From contig NZ_AP023086.1 in NCBI RefSeq assembly GCF_021655555.1, forward strand, positions 1,312,001 to 1,376,000: a DNA stretch of 64,000 nt. Direction: 5' to 3'. The DNA comes from Marinagarivorans cellulosilyticus. Lineage in GTDB: Bacteria > Pseudomonadota > Gammaproteobacteria > Pseudomonadales > Cellvibrionaceae. A program made the position numbers and the translations under genes. The notes under the pieces were generated by a model that had not been told where the DNA came from, made no database searches, and saw nothing but the letters and a program-made list of their open reading frames with translations. How positions within the stretch are numbered: position 1 is the stretch's first letter; the number at the start of each line of letters is the position of its first letter. Of the stretch, positions 35,532 through 43,918 are shown in pieces.

Positions 35532-35984
35532 TCATTGGCTGTTAGATGTCTTTAAGGGGGGCGTTCGAATTAGCCAGCATTTTACGAAGCGTCGCCTGAA
35601 GTTGGTTTCTTCAAGCTCCTGCGTGAACTTTTTGTTAATAGCTTTAGAGCCGGCAGCACCTTCTTGTACGGCTAACACCCCCTTTTCCGTTATGTGAATG
35701 TCGGTAGAGCGACGATCAAGCTTATTGGCTTCTCGTTTTATTAGACCTGTTTTTTCTAGGCGGTCTAGAAGACGCGTAACGGCGGCGCCATCTATGCCAA
35801 TAAAAGCGGCAAGCTCCGCGGGTTTAGTTTTATGGTCATTGTAAATGGCGCTAAGCACAGCAAATGCACCTCGCGTTAGCCCTATCCCTTCTATGTGCTG
35901 TTCAAATTCACGCTCCATTGTACGGGCTAATCGGCTTATCAAGTAACTGGTACTATTCTGAATGGAATTAATTTTTGTTGGCAT
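35532..35984 (-). CDS. MarR-family regulator, probable 3' frameshift
   Basis: 150 aa as read. It has a winged-helix core with the MarR pattern: Lys-Pro-Ala-Glu-Leu-Ala, then Gly-Ala-Ala-Val-Thr-Arg-Leu-Leu-Asp-Arg-Leu-Glu-Lys as the recognition helix, then Asp-Arg-Arg-Ser in the wing. The last 25 residues lose family character. Shifting by one base near 35600-35606 gives Leu-Gln-Ala-Thr-Leu-Arg-Lys-Met-Leu-Ala and a stop at 35542-35544, a normal MarR dimerisation helix. So the gene, or the sequence, appears to carry a 1-nt deletion. It is divergent from the DUF1254 genes, which it may control; an inverted repeat lies 43 bp upstream of its start. Confidence 0.8.
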   Translation of the reverse strand: MPTKINSIQNSTSYLISRLARTMEREFEQHIEGIGLTRGAFAVLSAIYNDHKTKPAELAAFIGIDGAAVTRLLDRLEKTGLIKREANKLDRRSTDIHITEKGVLAVQEGAAGSKAINKKFTQELEETNFRRRFVKCWLIRTPPLKTSNSQ

Positions 35985-36386
35985 CGCGTGACTACTTATT
36001 TGTTTTGTAAAAAATACATGACAAGATCAACTATTGTTGACATCAATCAAATGGTTTATTGGTTTGCCCAAATATAGTGGGTTTCTCTCCGATAAGCAGC
36101 TTCTTGTGAAGATAAGCCTTTAATGAATCGAAACTACTCTTGTCGATATGGTGCTCTATTGGTCTTCATGTTTGATCATTGCTTTATAACTGCCCAATTT
36201 AATTATTCCAATCATAATTAAGTCAATTGCATTGCCAAACCGGAAGGCTGGATCAATGGAAATGGAGATTCTTAACATTTCGAGCCGGATAATTGAGCCG
36301 CGCAGTAAAGCCTCTAAAGCTTTTGTATTTTAAATTGCCGTTAAGTTGGTTATGAGCAGATCGGCAATAAACCCATAGGAATCAAC
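35985..36386. promoter_or_regulatory. Divergent MarR/DUF1254 control region
   Basis: No gene visible. It contains a perfect inverted repeat TCAAC-TATT-GTTGA at 36027-36040, the size and style of MarR-family operators, placed where binding would block the marR promoter. The remaining 340 bp is AT-rich leader without recognised motifs. Confidence 0.5.
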
Positions 36387-37472
36387 ATGAATACCAAAAT
36401 CAAATTATCCAGCATCGCAGCTTTGGCGCTGTGCCTAAACCTCACAGCCTGCGCGACAAACCAAAACGCGACCGCAGCCACGCCTAGCCGGGCTGAAAGC
36501 AATACAAGCGAGCTGCTCAAAGCCGGCGAGGTTCCGGTGAGCCTCGACAACTTCATCCGCGCGGCCACCGATATTGAACTCGACAAATACGTCAAGCTTG
36601 CCGGGGGCGAGAATAAGTTCTACCACTTCCGCGAGCCAACACCGGTCGACAACCAGCCGACAGTGAGGATGAACCGCGATACGCTCTACAGCGCCGCAGT
36701 CGTCGATATTTCCGAAGGCGCGACACTGAGCTTGCCAGAGGTAGGCGAGCGCTACATGGCCGCGATGATCGTCAATCAGGATCACTACATAAACAAGGTC
36801 TTCCTGGGCGGCGGCACTTATACACTCGACATGGCTACTTTTGATACGCCCTACGTGATCGTCTTAATGCGCACACTGGTTGACGCCGACGATCCCAGCG
36901 ACGTCGCCGCAGTGAATGCCATCCAGGGCCAGATGAAGATCGAGGCGGTCTCTTCCAAGCCCTTCGTTTTGCAAGACTACGATAAAGACGTATATCAGGC
37001 GATAATCGAGCGGCTCAGTATGCTATTGCCTTTTGTCGTCGGAAGTGAGAGGACCTTCGGGACACGGGAAAGCGTCTCTCCGGTCCGCCACCTAATCGGC
37101 GCGGCCGTCGGCTGGGGCGGCCTGCCCGAGACCGAGGCGATGTATCTCACCAACGTCCCCAACCTCCCTGTCGGCGAATACAAGATCGAAGTCCCAGCTG
37201 ATGTACCGGTGGGCGCGTTCTGGTCGGTCAGCCTCTACAATGCGCAAGGATTTTTTGAGAAGAACGACATCGACGGCTACGTGATCAATTCGATCATGGG
37301 TGACCGCAACGATGACGGCTCGATGACGGTTCATCTCGGAGGTTGTGACGATGGGCGGAAGAACTGCCTGCCAATTATAGAGGGCTGGAATTATAGTGTC
37401 CGCCTTTATCAGCCGGGCCCCGAAATCCTCGATGGTAGTTGGACCTTTCCCGATGTTGAGCCCGTTAATTAA
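36387..37472 (+). CDS. DUF1254/DUF1214 lipoprotein
   Basis: 361 aa; lipobox Leu-Thr-Ala-Cys (Cys22). The DUF1254 N-terminal half has Met-Asn-Arg-Asp-Thr-Leu-Tyr-Ser and Val-Asn-Gln-Asp-His-Tyr. The DUF1214 C-terminal half has Phe-Trp-Ser-Val-Ser-Leu-Tyr-Asn and a closing Val-Arg-Leu-Tyr-Gln-Pro. The biochemical role of these domains is not established. It sits 14 nt before a paralogue and near a MarR regulator. By eye its codons are far richer in G/C-ending choices (GTC, ATC, GAC, CTC) than its neighbours, suggesting transfer from a higher-GC donor such as an alphaproteobacterium. Confidence 0.85.
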   Translation: MNTKIKLSSIAALALCLNLTACATNQNATAATPSRAESNTSELLKAGEVPVSLDNFIRAATDIELDKYVKLAGGENKFYHFREPTPVDNQPTVRMNRDTLYSAAVVDISEGATLSLPEVGERYMAAMIVNQDHYINKVFLGGGTYTLDMATFDTPYVIVLMRTLVDADDPSDVAAVNAIQGQMKIEAVSSKPFVLQDYDKDVYQAIIERLSMLLPFVVGSERTFGTRESVSPVRHLIGAAVGWGGLPETEAMYLTNVPNLPVGEYKIEVPADVPVGAFWSVSLYNAQGFFEKNDIDGYVINSIMGDRNDDGSMTVHLGGCDDGRKNCLPIIEGWNYSVRLYQPGPEILDGSWTFPDVEPVN

Positions 37473-37486
37473 GTAAATAAGGAAAA

Positions 37487-38491
37487 TTGATGATGAAAAT
37501 ACTATTAGCACTAATACTTTGTTTACCAACGCTTGTGTTTGCCAAAGATGCCACCTTGGGAAGCCTTGTCCGCGCGGAGACGGACTTCATGATCCGCCAG
37601 AATATCAAGGCTTATGGCCTCGAAATGGGCAAGATTATGCATCTGCGCAAGACGGCGGACCTAGACAACCAGCCCGTGATCCGGATGAACGTGGATACCC
37701 TCTATTCCTCGCTCATGCTCGATCTGTCCAAACCGGTCGAGATCACGATGCCCGATATCGATGGTCGCTATCAGTCGATGCATGTGATGAACCAGGATCA
37801 CTACAGTTTTGTCGAGGCCAAGCCCGGCACCTACCGCCTTACTGAGGAAAGCGTCGGAACGCGCTTTGCCGCTTTGGCTTTTCGCACTTTCATCGACCCG
37901 AATAACCCCGATGATGTAAAAGCCGCTCATGCCGCGCAAGATGGGGTTGTCGTCTCTGGTGGAGGCACCGGGCCGTTTGAGGCACCGGACTGGAATACCG
38001 AACAACTGGCGGTGGCGCGCAAGGCACTTAATGATCTCGCAGCGGCGCTTAGCATTGACTCTAGCCTTGCTTTTGGACAGAAGGAGGATGTGGACCCTGT
38101 GCAATTCCTAGTTGGCGGCATTGCTGGGTGGGCTGGTCTGCCGGCAAAAGGTGCTATTTATCTTGTCGACGCTGTCGACCAGAACGACGGCAAAACGCCC
38201 TATGCCGTTACAGCTAAAGATGTGCCCGTAGATGCATTCTGGTCCATTACCGTCTACAACCAAGACGGCTTCATGGAGCCCAATAAGCTGGGCCGCAACA
38301 ACTACAACAACGTCAGCGCCAAGCCCAATGACGACGGCTCCATCACCATTCACCTTGGCGGCTGTGATGATGAGCGCGTGAACTGCATCCCCATTACGCC
38401 GGGTTGGAGCTACGCCGTGCGCCTGTATCAGCCGCGCGAAGAGATCTTGAGCGGCAAATGGACGTTCCCAGCATTCGAGCTGGTTAAGTGA
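37487..38491 (+). CDS. DUF1254/DUF1214 secreted paralogue
   Basis: 334 aa with a cleavable signal peptide (Leu-Val-Phe-Ala, about residue 19) instead of a lipobox. It has the same two domains and motifs as the upstream gene (Met-Asn-Val-Asp-Thr-Leu-Tyr-Ser; Asn-Gln-Asp-His-Tyr; Leu-Gly-Gly-Cys-Asp-Asp), so this is a tandem duplication or pair acquired together. An AAGGAAAA ribosome-binding site precedes the start. It shares the GC-rich codon usage of the first copy. The pair probably forms one transcript. Confidence 0.85.
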   Translation: MMMKILLALILCLPTLVFAKDATLGSLVRAETDFMIRQNIKAYGLEMGKIMHLRKTADLDNQPVIRMNVDTLYSSLMLDLSKPVEITMPDIDGRYQSMHVMNQDHYSFVEAKPGTYRLTEESVGTRFAALAFRTFIDPNNPDDVKAAHAAQDGVVVSGGGTGPFEAPDWNTEQLAVARKALNDLAAALSIDSSLAFGQKEDVDPVQFLVGGIAGWAGLPAKGAIYLVDAVDQNDGKTPYAVTAKDVPVDAFWSITVYNQDGFMEPNKLGRNNYNNVSAKPNDDGSITIHLGGCDDERVNCIPITPGWSYAVRLYQPREEILSGKWTFPAFELVK

Positions 38492-38685
38492 GGCGGGCGA
38501 CTGAGACATTATTCTACCATTAATAGGGCTTTTAAAGAACTGCATAACCTGCATTCTGGACGATTGAGCGGGTGGCCGACTTTTGACGTTAGTCTAACGG
38601 TTGTTAGGTGTGAGGTACCCTTGACGACTGACTAAAGTGATTTTGGATTGAAACTCTCAATAATATGTTTTATTGGAAACCGAAA

Positions 38686-39513
38686 ATGAAAAACGTATTG
38701 ATTAGTGGTAATAGTATTTGTAAAAAACTCGCCTTTGGTGCACTGCTGCTTCAGTCAGCGTGGGTTTGCGCGCAGACCGATGAGCAGCTTGCCAAACAGC
38801 TTGCTAACCCTGTGGCGGCGCTGATTAGTGTGCCGGTTCAATATAACTACGATAGCAACATTGGCCCAGACGATAAGGGCACAAGGACAACGATAAATAT
38901 TCAACCAGTAGCGCCATTTGAGCTAAATGAAGACTGGAATATTATTAGTCGTACGATTTTACCGCTGGTTAACCAAAAAGATATTTACCCCGGCGCCGGT
39001 AGTCAAACTGGCTTAGGTGATGTGGTGCAAAGTGTGTTCTTTTCACCTAAAGCGGCCACTGCCAGCGGTTGGATCTGGGGGGCAGGGCCTGTGGCCTATA
39101 TTCCTACTGCAACGGATGATTTGCTGGGCGCTAAAAAGTGGGGGGGGGGGGGCACCGCTGTGGCGTTAAAACAGTCGGGTTCTTGGACTTATGGTGCCTT
39201 AACCAATCATATTGAATCGTTTGCCGGTGACGATGATCGTGCCGATATCAGCGCAACGTTTATTCAACCATTTCTAAATTACACCAACAGCAAAGGTGTT
39301 TCCTATGTATTGCAAACGGAAAGCACCTACGACTGGAAGGGAAAAGAGTGGACTGTACCTGTGCAGGCGGGTGTTTCGAAAGTGTTTAACTTTGGTGGCC
39401 AGGCGGTTAGCCTCGGTGCATTTGGACGTTACTGGGCGACTACAACGGACAGTGGGCCAGAGGGTATGTCACTGCGTTTGGTGGCCTCTTTTGTTTTCCC
39501 AAAAAAATCTTAA
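38686..39513 (+). CDS. Secreted transporter-like beta-barrel protein with a 13-G tract
   Basis: 275 aa from the ATG at 38686 (an ATG at 38665 adds seven). Signal peptide ends Val-Cys-Ala near residue 30. The rest is beta-strand rich and ends Val-Phe-Pro-Lys-Lys-Ser. It resembles the outer-membrane transporter-like proteins often annotated beside DUF1254 genes (the so-called neuromedin U class). An unbroken run of 13 G at 39140-39152 encodes Trp-Gly-Gly-Gly-Gly. Length change in this run would shift the frame about 40% before the end, making the gene a candidate for phase variation or for sequencing error. Confidence 0.7.
   Translation: MKNVLISGNSICKKLAFGALLLQSAWVCAQTDEQLAKQLANPVAALISVPVQYNYDSNIGPDDKGTRTTINIQPVAPFELNEDWNIISRTILPLVNQKDIYPGAGSQTGLGDVVQSVFFSPKAATASGWIWGAGPVAYIPTATDDLLGAKKWGGGGTAVALKQSGSWTYGALTNHIESFAGDDDRADISATFIQPFLNYTNSKGVSYVLQTESTYDWKGKEWTVPVQAGVSKVFNFGGQAVSLGAFGRYWATTTDSGPEGMSLRLVASFVFPKKS
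39140..39152 (+). repeat. Poly-G tract (13 G) inside a coding region
   Basis: Thirteen consecutive G in frame within the transporter-like gene. Poly-G tracts of this length are classic slipped-strand mispairing sites in bacterial surface-protein genes, but are also prone to sequencing miscalls. Confidence 0.9.
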
Positions 39514-39555
39514 CTGAATTTAGTGCACCTCTACAAATAGTAATTTTAAAGGTTA

Positions 39556-40584
39556 ATGGCGAATAGAGTGGGCTGCCTTCTATTGATATTTTTAATATTG
39601 AATGTTCTATCTAAAAAAAACACTTTTCGGCCAAAGCCGTATTGCATTTTATGCTTGATGCTATTCGTATCAAATAGTGTTTGCGCCCAGGTGGATTACT
39701 TAGATGAACTCAGCGAAATCGATATTCAAGAGGCCGCGCTCGCCTTTATTAATTTGACAACATCTCCTGGTGTGGAAGGTATTAATCTAGAAGTTAACCT
39801 GCCCAATAGGCAGTCGCAGGTTGGTCGAGCGAGTTTGGGTTTTACGGCCGACTTTAACGTTGATGGTTGGAGCAACGATGGCTATTGGGGCGGAGCCTTG
39901 GTCCATGGTCAGCTAGATGAAGTGATAGTATTTCTCGATAAGAATGACCAGCCACTTCATTTAATCGTTGATCGCGATATTCTGGCTTTGCACGGCAGCT
40001 TTGGCCTGAGTATTCCGGTTAGTCAGCAATTGCGAGTGCGACCATTTATGTCCGTGTCGATGGCAGAAACCACGACTCACTCTAAATTGCAAAATATATT
40101 ATCCGAATTGGATACCGAGATATTACCGAGTGACGGAACACGGAGTACGGCTTTTCAATCATATGGCCTTACCGGTAGTTTGCAGGTCGATTATAACGCG
40201 TGGTATCAGCGTCGCTATCGGGCACGATTACTCGGTCAATATAATGTTTCTTACGATGACACCGACAGTGAAGATTACGCCTATTTGGACACCTGGGGTT
40301 GGAGCCAGTCGTTAATATTAAAAAGCGAATTAGCAGCAGCAACGCGGTGGCACTCGCAGGGGCGACCTTGGCTGTGGAAGATATACATGAATTACAACGA
40401 TTTTTTAGATCAATCCACGAAAGCCATTGGATTTACTCGCTACTTCGAAGTAGGTGTAGGCCTAGATTGGGAGTGGAATATTGTGCCCTTCGACTGGTTT
40501 GGCGTGCGGACTGTTGGGCTGCGTGCAGGGTATGTATTTGATAAAAATTTAGAAGGTTATAATATTGGGTTGACGTTTCAATGA
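39556..40584 (+). CDS. Predicted outer-membrane beta-barrel protein
   Basis: 342 aa; long N-terminus with a hydrophobic signal region ending Ser-Val-Cys-Ala near residue 44. The mature part has amphipathic strands, many Trp/Tyr at strand ends and a terminal Thr-Phe-Gln, consistent with a 10-14-strand barrel. No family identified. The stop overlaps the next lipoprotein start (ATGA), so the two are coupled. Confidence 0.6.
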   Translation: MANRVGCLLLIFLILNVLSKKNTFRPKPYCILCLMLFVSNSVCAQVDYLDELSEIDIQEAALAFINLTTSPGVEGINLEVNLPNRQSQVGRASLGFTADFNVDGWSNDGYWGGALVHGQLDEVIVFLDKNDQPLHLIVDRDILALHGSFGLSIPVSQQLRVRPFMSVSMAETTTHSKLQNILSELDTEILPSDGTRSTAFQSYGLTGSLQVDYNAWYQRRYRARLLGQYNVSYDDTDSEDYAYLDTWGWSQSLILKSELAAATRWHSQGRPWLWKIYMNYNDFLDQSTKAIGFTRYFEVGVGLDWEWNIVPFDWFGVRTVGLRAGYVFDKNLEGYNIGLTFQ

Positions 40585-40952
40585 TCTGCAAGCTGATTCT
40601 TATTGGGCTTTTTTTGGCTGTTGCGTCCAGTTGCGTCACCGCACCGGTGTTAGAGGGGGACCTTGCCAGCTTACGAACCAATCATCCGGTTATATCCGTG
40701 GACGGCAATGCCATTGCCGAGCAAACAGATTTGAGGTTGCAGCCTGGCGTTCATACAATTCAAGCCGTTTATCGCACGCACTTGTATGAGTATATCTGTT
40801 ATTTTCAGTGGGTTGTTGAAGCTAACCGGCACTATGAAATTGTTGATCACAAAGAGGCTGATCCACTAACACTTTACCGCTGGCAGCGTAAAAACGCACT
40901 TTGGGCTACGCGACTTGAGCCTGTGCATCCGGATCAATGTAAGAAACAGTAA
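40581..40952 (+). CDS. Small lipoprotein coupled to the upstream barrel
   Basis: 123 aa; lipobox Val-Ala-Ser-Ser-Cys (Cys18). The mature part, about 105 residues, is beta-rich, with Leu-Gln-Pro-Gly-Val-His-Thr-Ile as in small PEGA-like domains, and four Cys in total. Overlap of 4 nt with the barrel stop suggests that the two act together at the outer membrane. Function unknown. Confidence 0.65.
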   Translation: MICKLILIGLFLAVASSCVTAPVLEGDLASLRTNHPVISVDGNAIAEQTDLRLQPGVHTIQAVYRTHLYEYICYFQWVVEANRHYEIVDHKEADPLTLYRWQRKNALWATRLEPVHPDQCKKQ

Positions 40953-41028
40953 ATGCTATTTGTCGGCTGTATTTATGGGGCCATGGCAAACTAGGTAATT
41001 TTAAAATTAGAAAAATTAGAGGCTCGTA

Positions 41029-42654
41029 TTGAATAGGATAAATAGTTGTAACTCGCTTATTTGGAATTGGAGAAATGTCAAAAACGACTTGCCTAAATAT
41101 ACCTATTTTTTCAGTGTAGGGGCTAAGATCTTACAGCTATTTGGTATAGGTATTTTGGTAAGCGCTTGCTCGACCGTCGATTTAGAGCAAAGCTACCCAG
41201 AAAGCCACGTTATTCAAAATACCCAACAGACATCATTGGGGCAGCTTGCCAAACGTTTGAGCGCGAATAAAAAGGCTGATCAATCGGGGTTTTACGCTCT
41301 CACAGAGGGGGTAGAGGCATTTGCTTTGCGATTGGCCATGGCCGAAACCGCCGAAAAGAGCATCGACTTACAGTATTACCTAATTAAAAATGATTTGTCG
41401 GGGCAAATGTTAATACATAGCTTGCTGCAAGCCGCTGATCGTGGGGTTAGGGTGCGTATCCTTCTCGATGATATTTTTACTCAGGGCTACGACGCAGGCA
41501 TGCTCGCATTGGAGTCGCACCCGAATATTCAGATTCGACTTTTTAATCCTTTTGCTAACCGTAAATTTCGGGGCTTGGATTTTCACCGGGTAGCACAAGT
41601 TAATCGCCGTTTACACAATAAGTCTTTTACCGTAGACAATCAGTTCACCATTATCGGCGGCCGTAATATTGCCACTGAATACTTTGCCGCCCACGAATCT
41701 ATGAATTTTCACGATTTGGATGTTTTGTCTGTGGGGCCTTTAGTGAGCGAGGTGTCTGCGATGTTTGACCAATATTGGAACAGTCGTCCGGCCGTGCCCG
41801 TAACGGCGGTTGCGTCAAACAAGGGGCAAGATCTGGCTCTAGAGCTTCAGAGAATGCACGAGCGACTGGCGCAAACCTGGCAAGGTGCAAAAAATAGCGA
41901 CTACGGACTTGCGGTGCTCGAAGATTTAGAACGCTTCTCTCTCCATATTAATCAACAGTTTTTTTGGGCACCGTATACCTTGGTTTATGATGCGCCCGAG
42001 AAGGGGCTAAAAAGTGAGGCTAAGAATGCGACGAATATTGTTTCGGCTTTGGGGGAGGCTATTTCACAAGCCGAGCATAGTTTAGTGATTATTTCTCCAT
42101 ATTTTGTGCCGCTAAAAGACGGCATTAGACGTTTACAGGCTTTGCACGATCGCGGTGTGGCTGTAACAGTCATCACTAACTCTTTTAAAGCAAATAACCA
42201 TTCAATCGTTCACGCCGGCTATGCGCCTTATCGCAAGCGAATTATACAAACCGGAGCAAAATTGTACGAAGCGAAGGCTGATACTCAAGTGAATGATGCT
42301 GAGCGTTTAAAAATTGGGGATTCAGGGGCAACCTTGCATACCAAAATGTTTGTCGTCGACAATAAGGCTGTATTTGTTGGCAGTTTTAATTTCGACCCGA
42401 GATCCGCTAATTTAAATACAGAGTTGGGCGTAATTATTTACGCTGAGAATGCCGCAGATGCGGCCCTGAAAAGTATAAGGGAAAGCTTAAATGACTCAAC
42501 ATATGAGGTTGTATTAAGTGAAGACAATAAGCTGCAATGGCTCGAGCGGAGTGGTAATCAGATGAAAGAGTTCAGTAAAGAGCCTGGCTCAAGTGCTTGG
42601 GAAAGATTCAAATTGAATATTCTTGGGTTGCTGCCTATTCGATCACAGCTTTAG
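41029..42654 (+). CDS. Phospholipase D/cardiolipin synthase-like lipoprotein
   Basis: 541 aa starting at TTG (AGAGG upstream; no in-frame ATG fits better). Lipobox Leu-Val-Ser-Ala-Cys (Cys47). Two HKD motifs: His196-Asn-Lys198 with Asp203, and His437-Thr-Lys439 with Asp444, each followed by the usual Gly-Gly/Ser-x-Asn segment. The family exchanges or hydrolyses phosphodiester head groups, as in cardiolipin synthases. The lipoprotein signal places it in the periplasm or outer membrane, unlike the inner-membrane Cls enzymes. Nearby SYLF and barrel genes suggest a role in envelope lipid handling (inference). Confidence 0.85.
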   Translation: MNRINSCNSLIWNWRNVKNDLPKYTYFFSVGAKILQLFGIGILVSACSTVDLEQSYPESHVIQNTQQTSLGQLAKRLSANKKADQSGFYALTEGVEAFALRLAMAETAEKSIDLQYYLIKNDLSGQMLIHSLLQAADRGVRVRILLDDIFTQGYDAGMLALESHPNIQIRLFNPFANRKFRGLDFHRVAQVNRRLHNKSFTVDNQFTIIGGRNIATEYFAAHESMNFHDLDVLSVGPLVSEVSAMFDQYWNSRPAVPVTAVASNKGQDLALELQRMHERLAQTWQGAKNSDYGLAVLEDLERFSLHINQQFFWAPYTLVYDAPEKGLKSEAKNATNIVSALGEAISQAEHSLVIISPYFVPLKDGIRRLQALHDRGVAVTVITNSFKANNHSIVHAGYAPYRKRIIQTGAKLYEAKADTQVNDAERLKIGDSGATLHTKMFVVDNKAVFVGSFNFDPRSANLNTELGVIIYAENAADAALKSIRESLNDSTYEVVLSEDNKLQWLERSGNQMKEFSKEPGSSAWERFKLNILGLLPIRSQL

Positions 42655-42737
42655 GGCGGTTGAGTAACCGTAATAGTGTTAATAAGTTGGTAACTATCCA
42701 GGTGGGTTCGAAATGATGGTTACCCCAAAGGCGAATT

Positions 42738-42863
42738 GATTGTTTTCTGGGCATTCAAGCGTCTGGAACGCTTGCATAGCGCCCAGCCCCAGCAAGAATG
42801 CGTAGGGGTAGACTTTGCAGGACCACCAAGTCGTAGATGGCTTGAGCGGCCCAGAAAACAATC
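42738..42863. mobile_element. MITE-like structured repeat, copy 1
   Basis: 126 bp bounded by perfect 15-bp terminal inverted repeats, GATTGTTTTCTGGGC and its complement. Inside are a hairpin (CAAGCGT...ACGCTTG) and a conserved GCCCAGCCCCAGCAAG block. A related element at 48451-48636 has the same plan. Both are followed within 50 bp by GATGGCTGAATAGTTACA or a close match. It has no coding capacity. Confidence 0.7.
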
Positions 42864-43191
42864 AGTTTGCCGACCTATTTGAGCATGGCTGAATAGTTAC
42901 ATAAGTTGTATGTACGATAAATTTATTTTATGAAAAAAGAGGTTTAATTTATGGGCATTTCTAAAAATGCACTTTTTCCGCGATAGCGGCTTACAGGTTT
43001 TCGCTCCTGCAAAACCTGTATTCGGTCCATCCATGCACATTAGCTCCGTCCTCGAGTCCTCACAAATTGGAGGATCAATTTGCACAGCTTGCTGCCCGAA
43101 GGGTGAAGCGCAAGGATGCGCTGAATGATTTACACCACGTAAACTGCCGCTCTCCGGGCGGTGCTTCCTTACTCTCACACAAAAATTACTA

Positions 43192-43208
43192 TTTTTAGAG
43201 GTGCCCTT
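43192..43208. repeat. Dispersed motif copy overlapping a ribosome-binding site
   Basis: TTTTTAGAGGTGCCCTT immediately before the SYLF gene; the AGAGGTG part is also its likely ribosome-binding site. An inverted partner, GGTACCTCTAAAAATGCG, lies after the same gene at 43798-43815, so the gene is bracketed by inverted copies. Confidence 0.6.
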
Positions 43209-43784
43209 ATGAATACATTTAAAAAGCAATGGACAATTAAATTACTTGCTGGGCTAGCATTGATATCATTTTTTTCTGGCTGTGCGACGACAAAAGTCGA
43301 TACCGTTGCCGAAAAACGACAAGTGGTTTTAAAAATGCGCAACGAAACACTCGCGCGTTTATATAAAGAAAAGCCCAATACCAAAGCTCAAATAGCATCT
43401 TCACCGGGTTATGCTGTTTTTAGCAATGCCAATGTGAACGTCATTCTTGCTAGTTTTGGCGGGGGGTATGGCGTAGTCGATAATCAAGGTAAGAAGACCT
43501 ACATGAAAATGGGTGAGGTTGGAATAGGAATTGGCGCAGGAGTGAAAGATTTTCGCATTGTCATGGTATTTGATACCCAAAAAGCATTGGACAATTTTGT
43601 TGCCCACGGTTGGGTGTTTGGTGCGCAAACCGATGCTGCAGCAAAGGCGTCTGATAAAGGTGCCGCGCTAGGGGCAGAAGCCGTAGCCAATGGTATTACT
43701 GTTTATCAGTTAACGGAAACTGGTTTGGCATTGCAGGCAACGATTAAAGGCACCAAATTTTGGCGAGATGACGAGCTTAACTGA
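43209..43784 (+). CDS. SYLF-domain (YSC84-like) lipoprotein 1
   Basis: 191 aa from the ATG at 43209 (frame open to 43161). Lipobox Phe-Ser-Gly-Cys near residue 25. The SYLF domain follows: Ser-Pro-Gly-Tyr-Ala-Val-Phe-Ser, the Gly-rich Phe-Gly-Gly-Gly-Tyr-Gly-Val-Val, then Met-Val-Phe-Asp-Thr and Gly-Ala-Gln-Thr-Asp-Ala-Ala. SYLF domains bind phosphoinositides in eukaryotes; in bacteria they are secreted or lipidated envelope proteins of unknown function. It appears monocistronic. Confidence 0.8.
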   Translation: MNTFKKQWTIKLLAGLALISFFSGCATTKVDTVAEKRQVVLKMRNETLARLYKEKPNTKAQIASSPGYAVFSNANVNVILASFGGGYGVVDNQGKKTYMKMGEVGIGIGAGVKDFRIVMVFDTQKALDNFVAHGWVFGAQTDAAAKASDKGAALGAEAVANGITVYQLTETGLALQATIKGTKFWRDDELN

Positions 43785-43918
43785 GTTTAAATAAACGGTA
43801 CCTCTAAAAATGCGTTAATGGCCTGCTAAATAGTCTCAGGTTATATGCTTGACAGGCGTATCGGCTATGGCGCCCTTCAAATTCGGATTACATACCGGCT
43901 GGTTACCTTAGGCTAAAA

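Larger units (their letters stand above)
42655..43208. other. 554-bp intergenic region with a MITE-like repeat and hairpins
   Basis: No gene is supported. A 110-codon minus-strand frame here is Cys-rich and has no start signal. The left part is the structured repeat at 42738-42863. The right part (42954-43208) contains stem-loops with arms 42992-43001/43011-43020 (TACAGGTTTT) and 43063-43069/43076-43082 (CAAATTG). It is bounded by two copies of the dispersed GCATTTTTAGA motif. Confidence 0.6.

Noticed and set aside
42897..43229. 110-codon Cys-rich minus-strand ORF
   Set aside because: It runs through the hairpin cluster and the start of the SYLF gene; its composition reflects inverted repeats, not protein.
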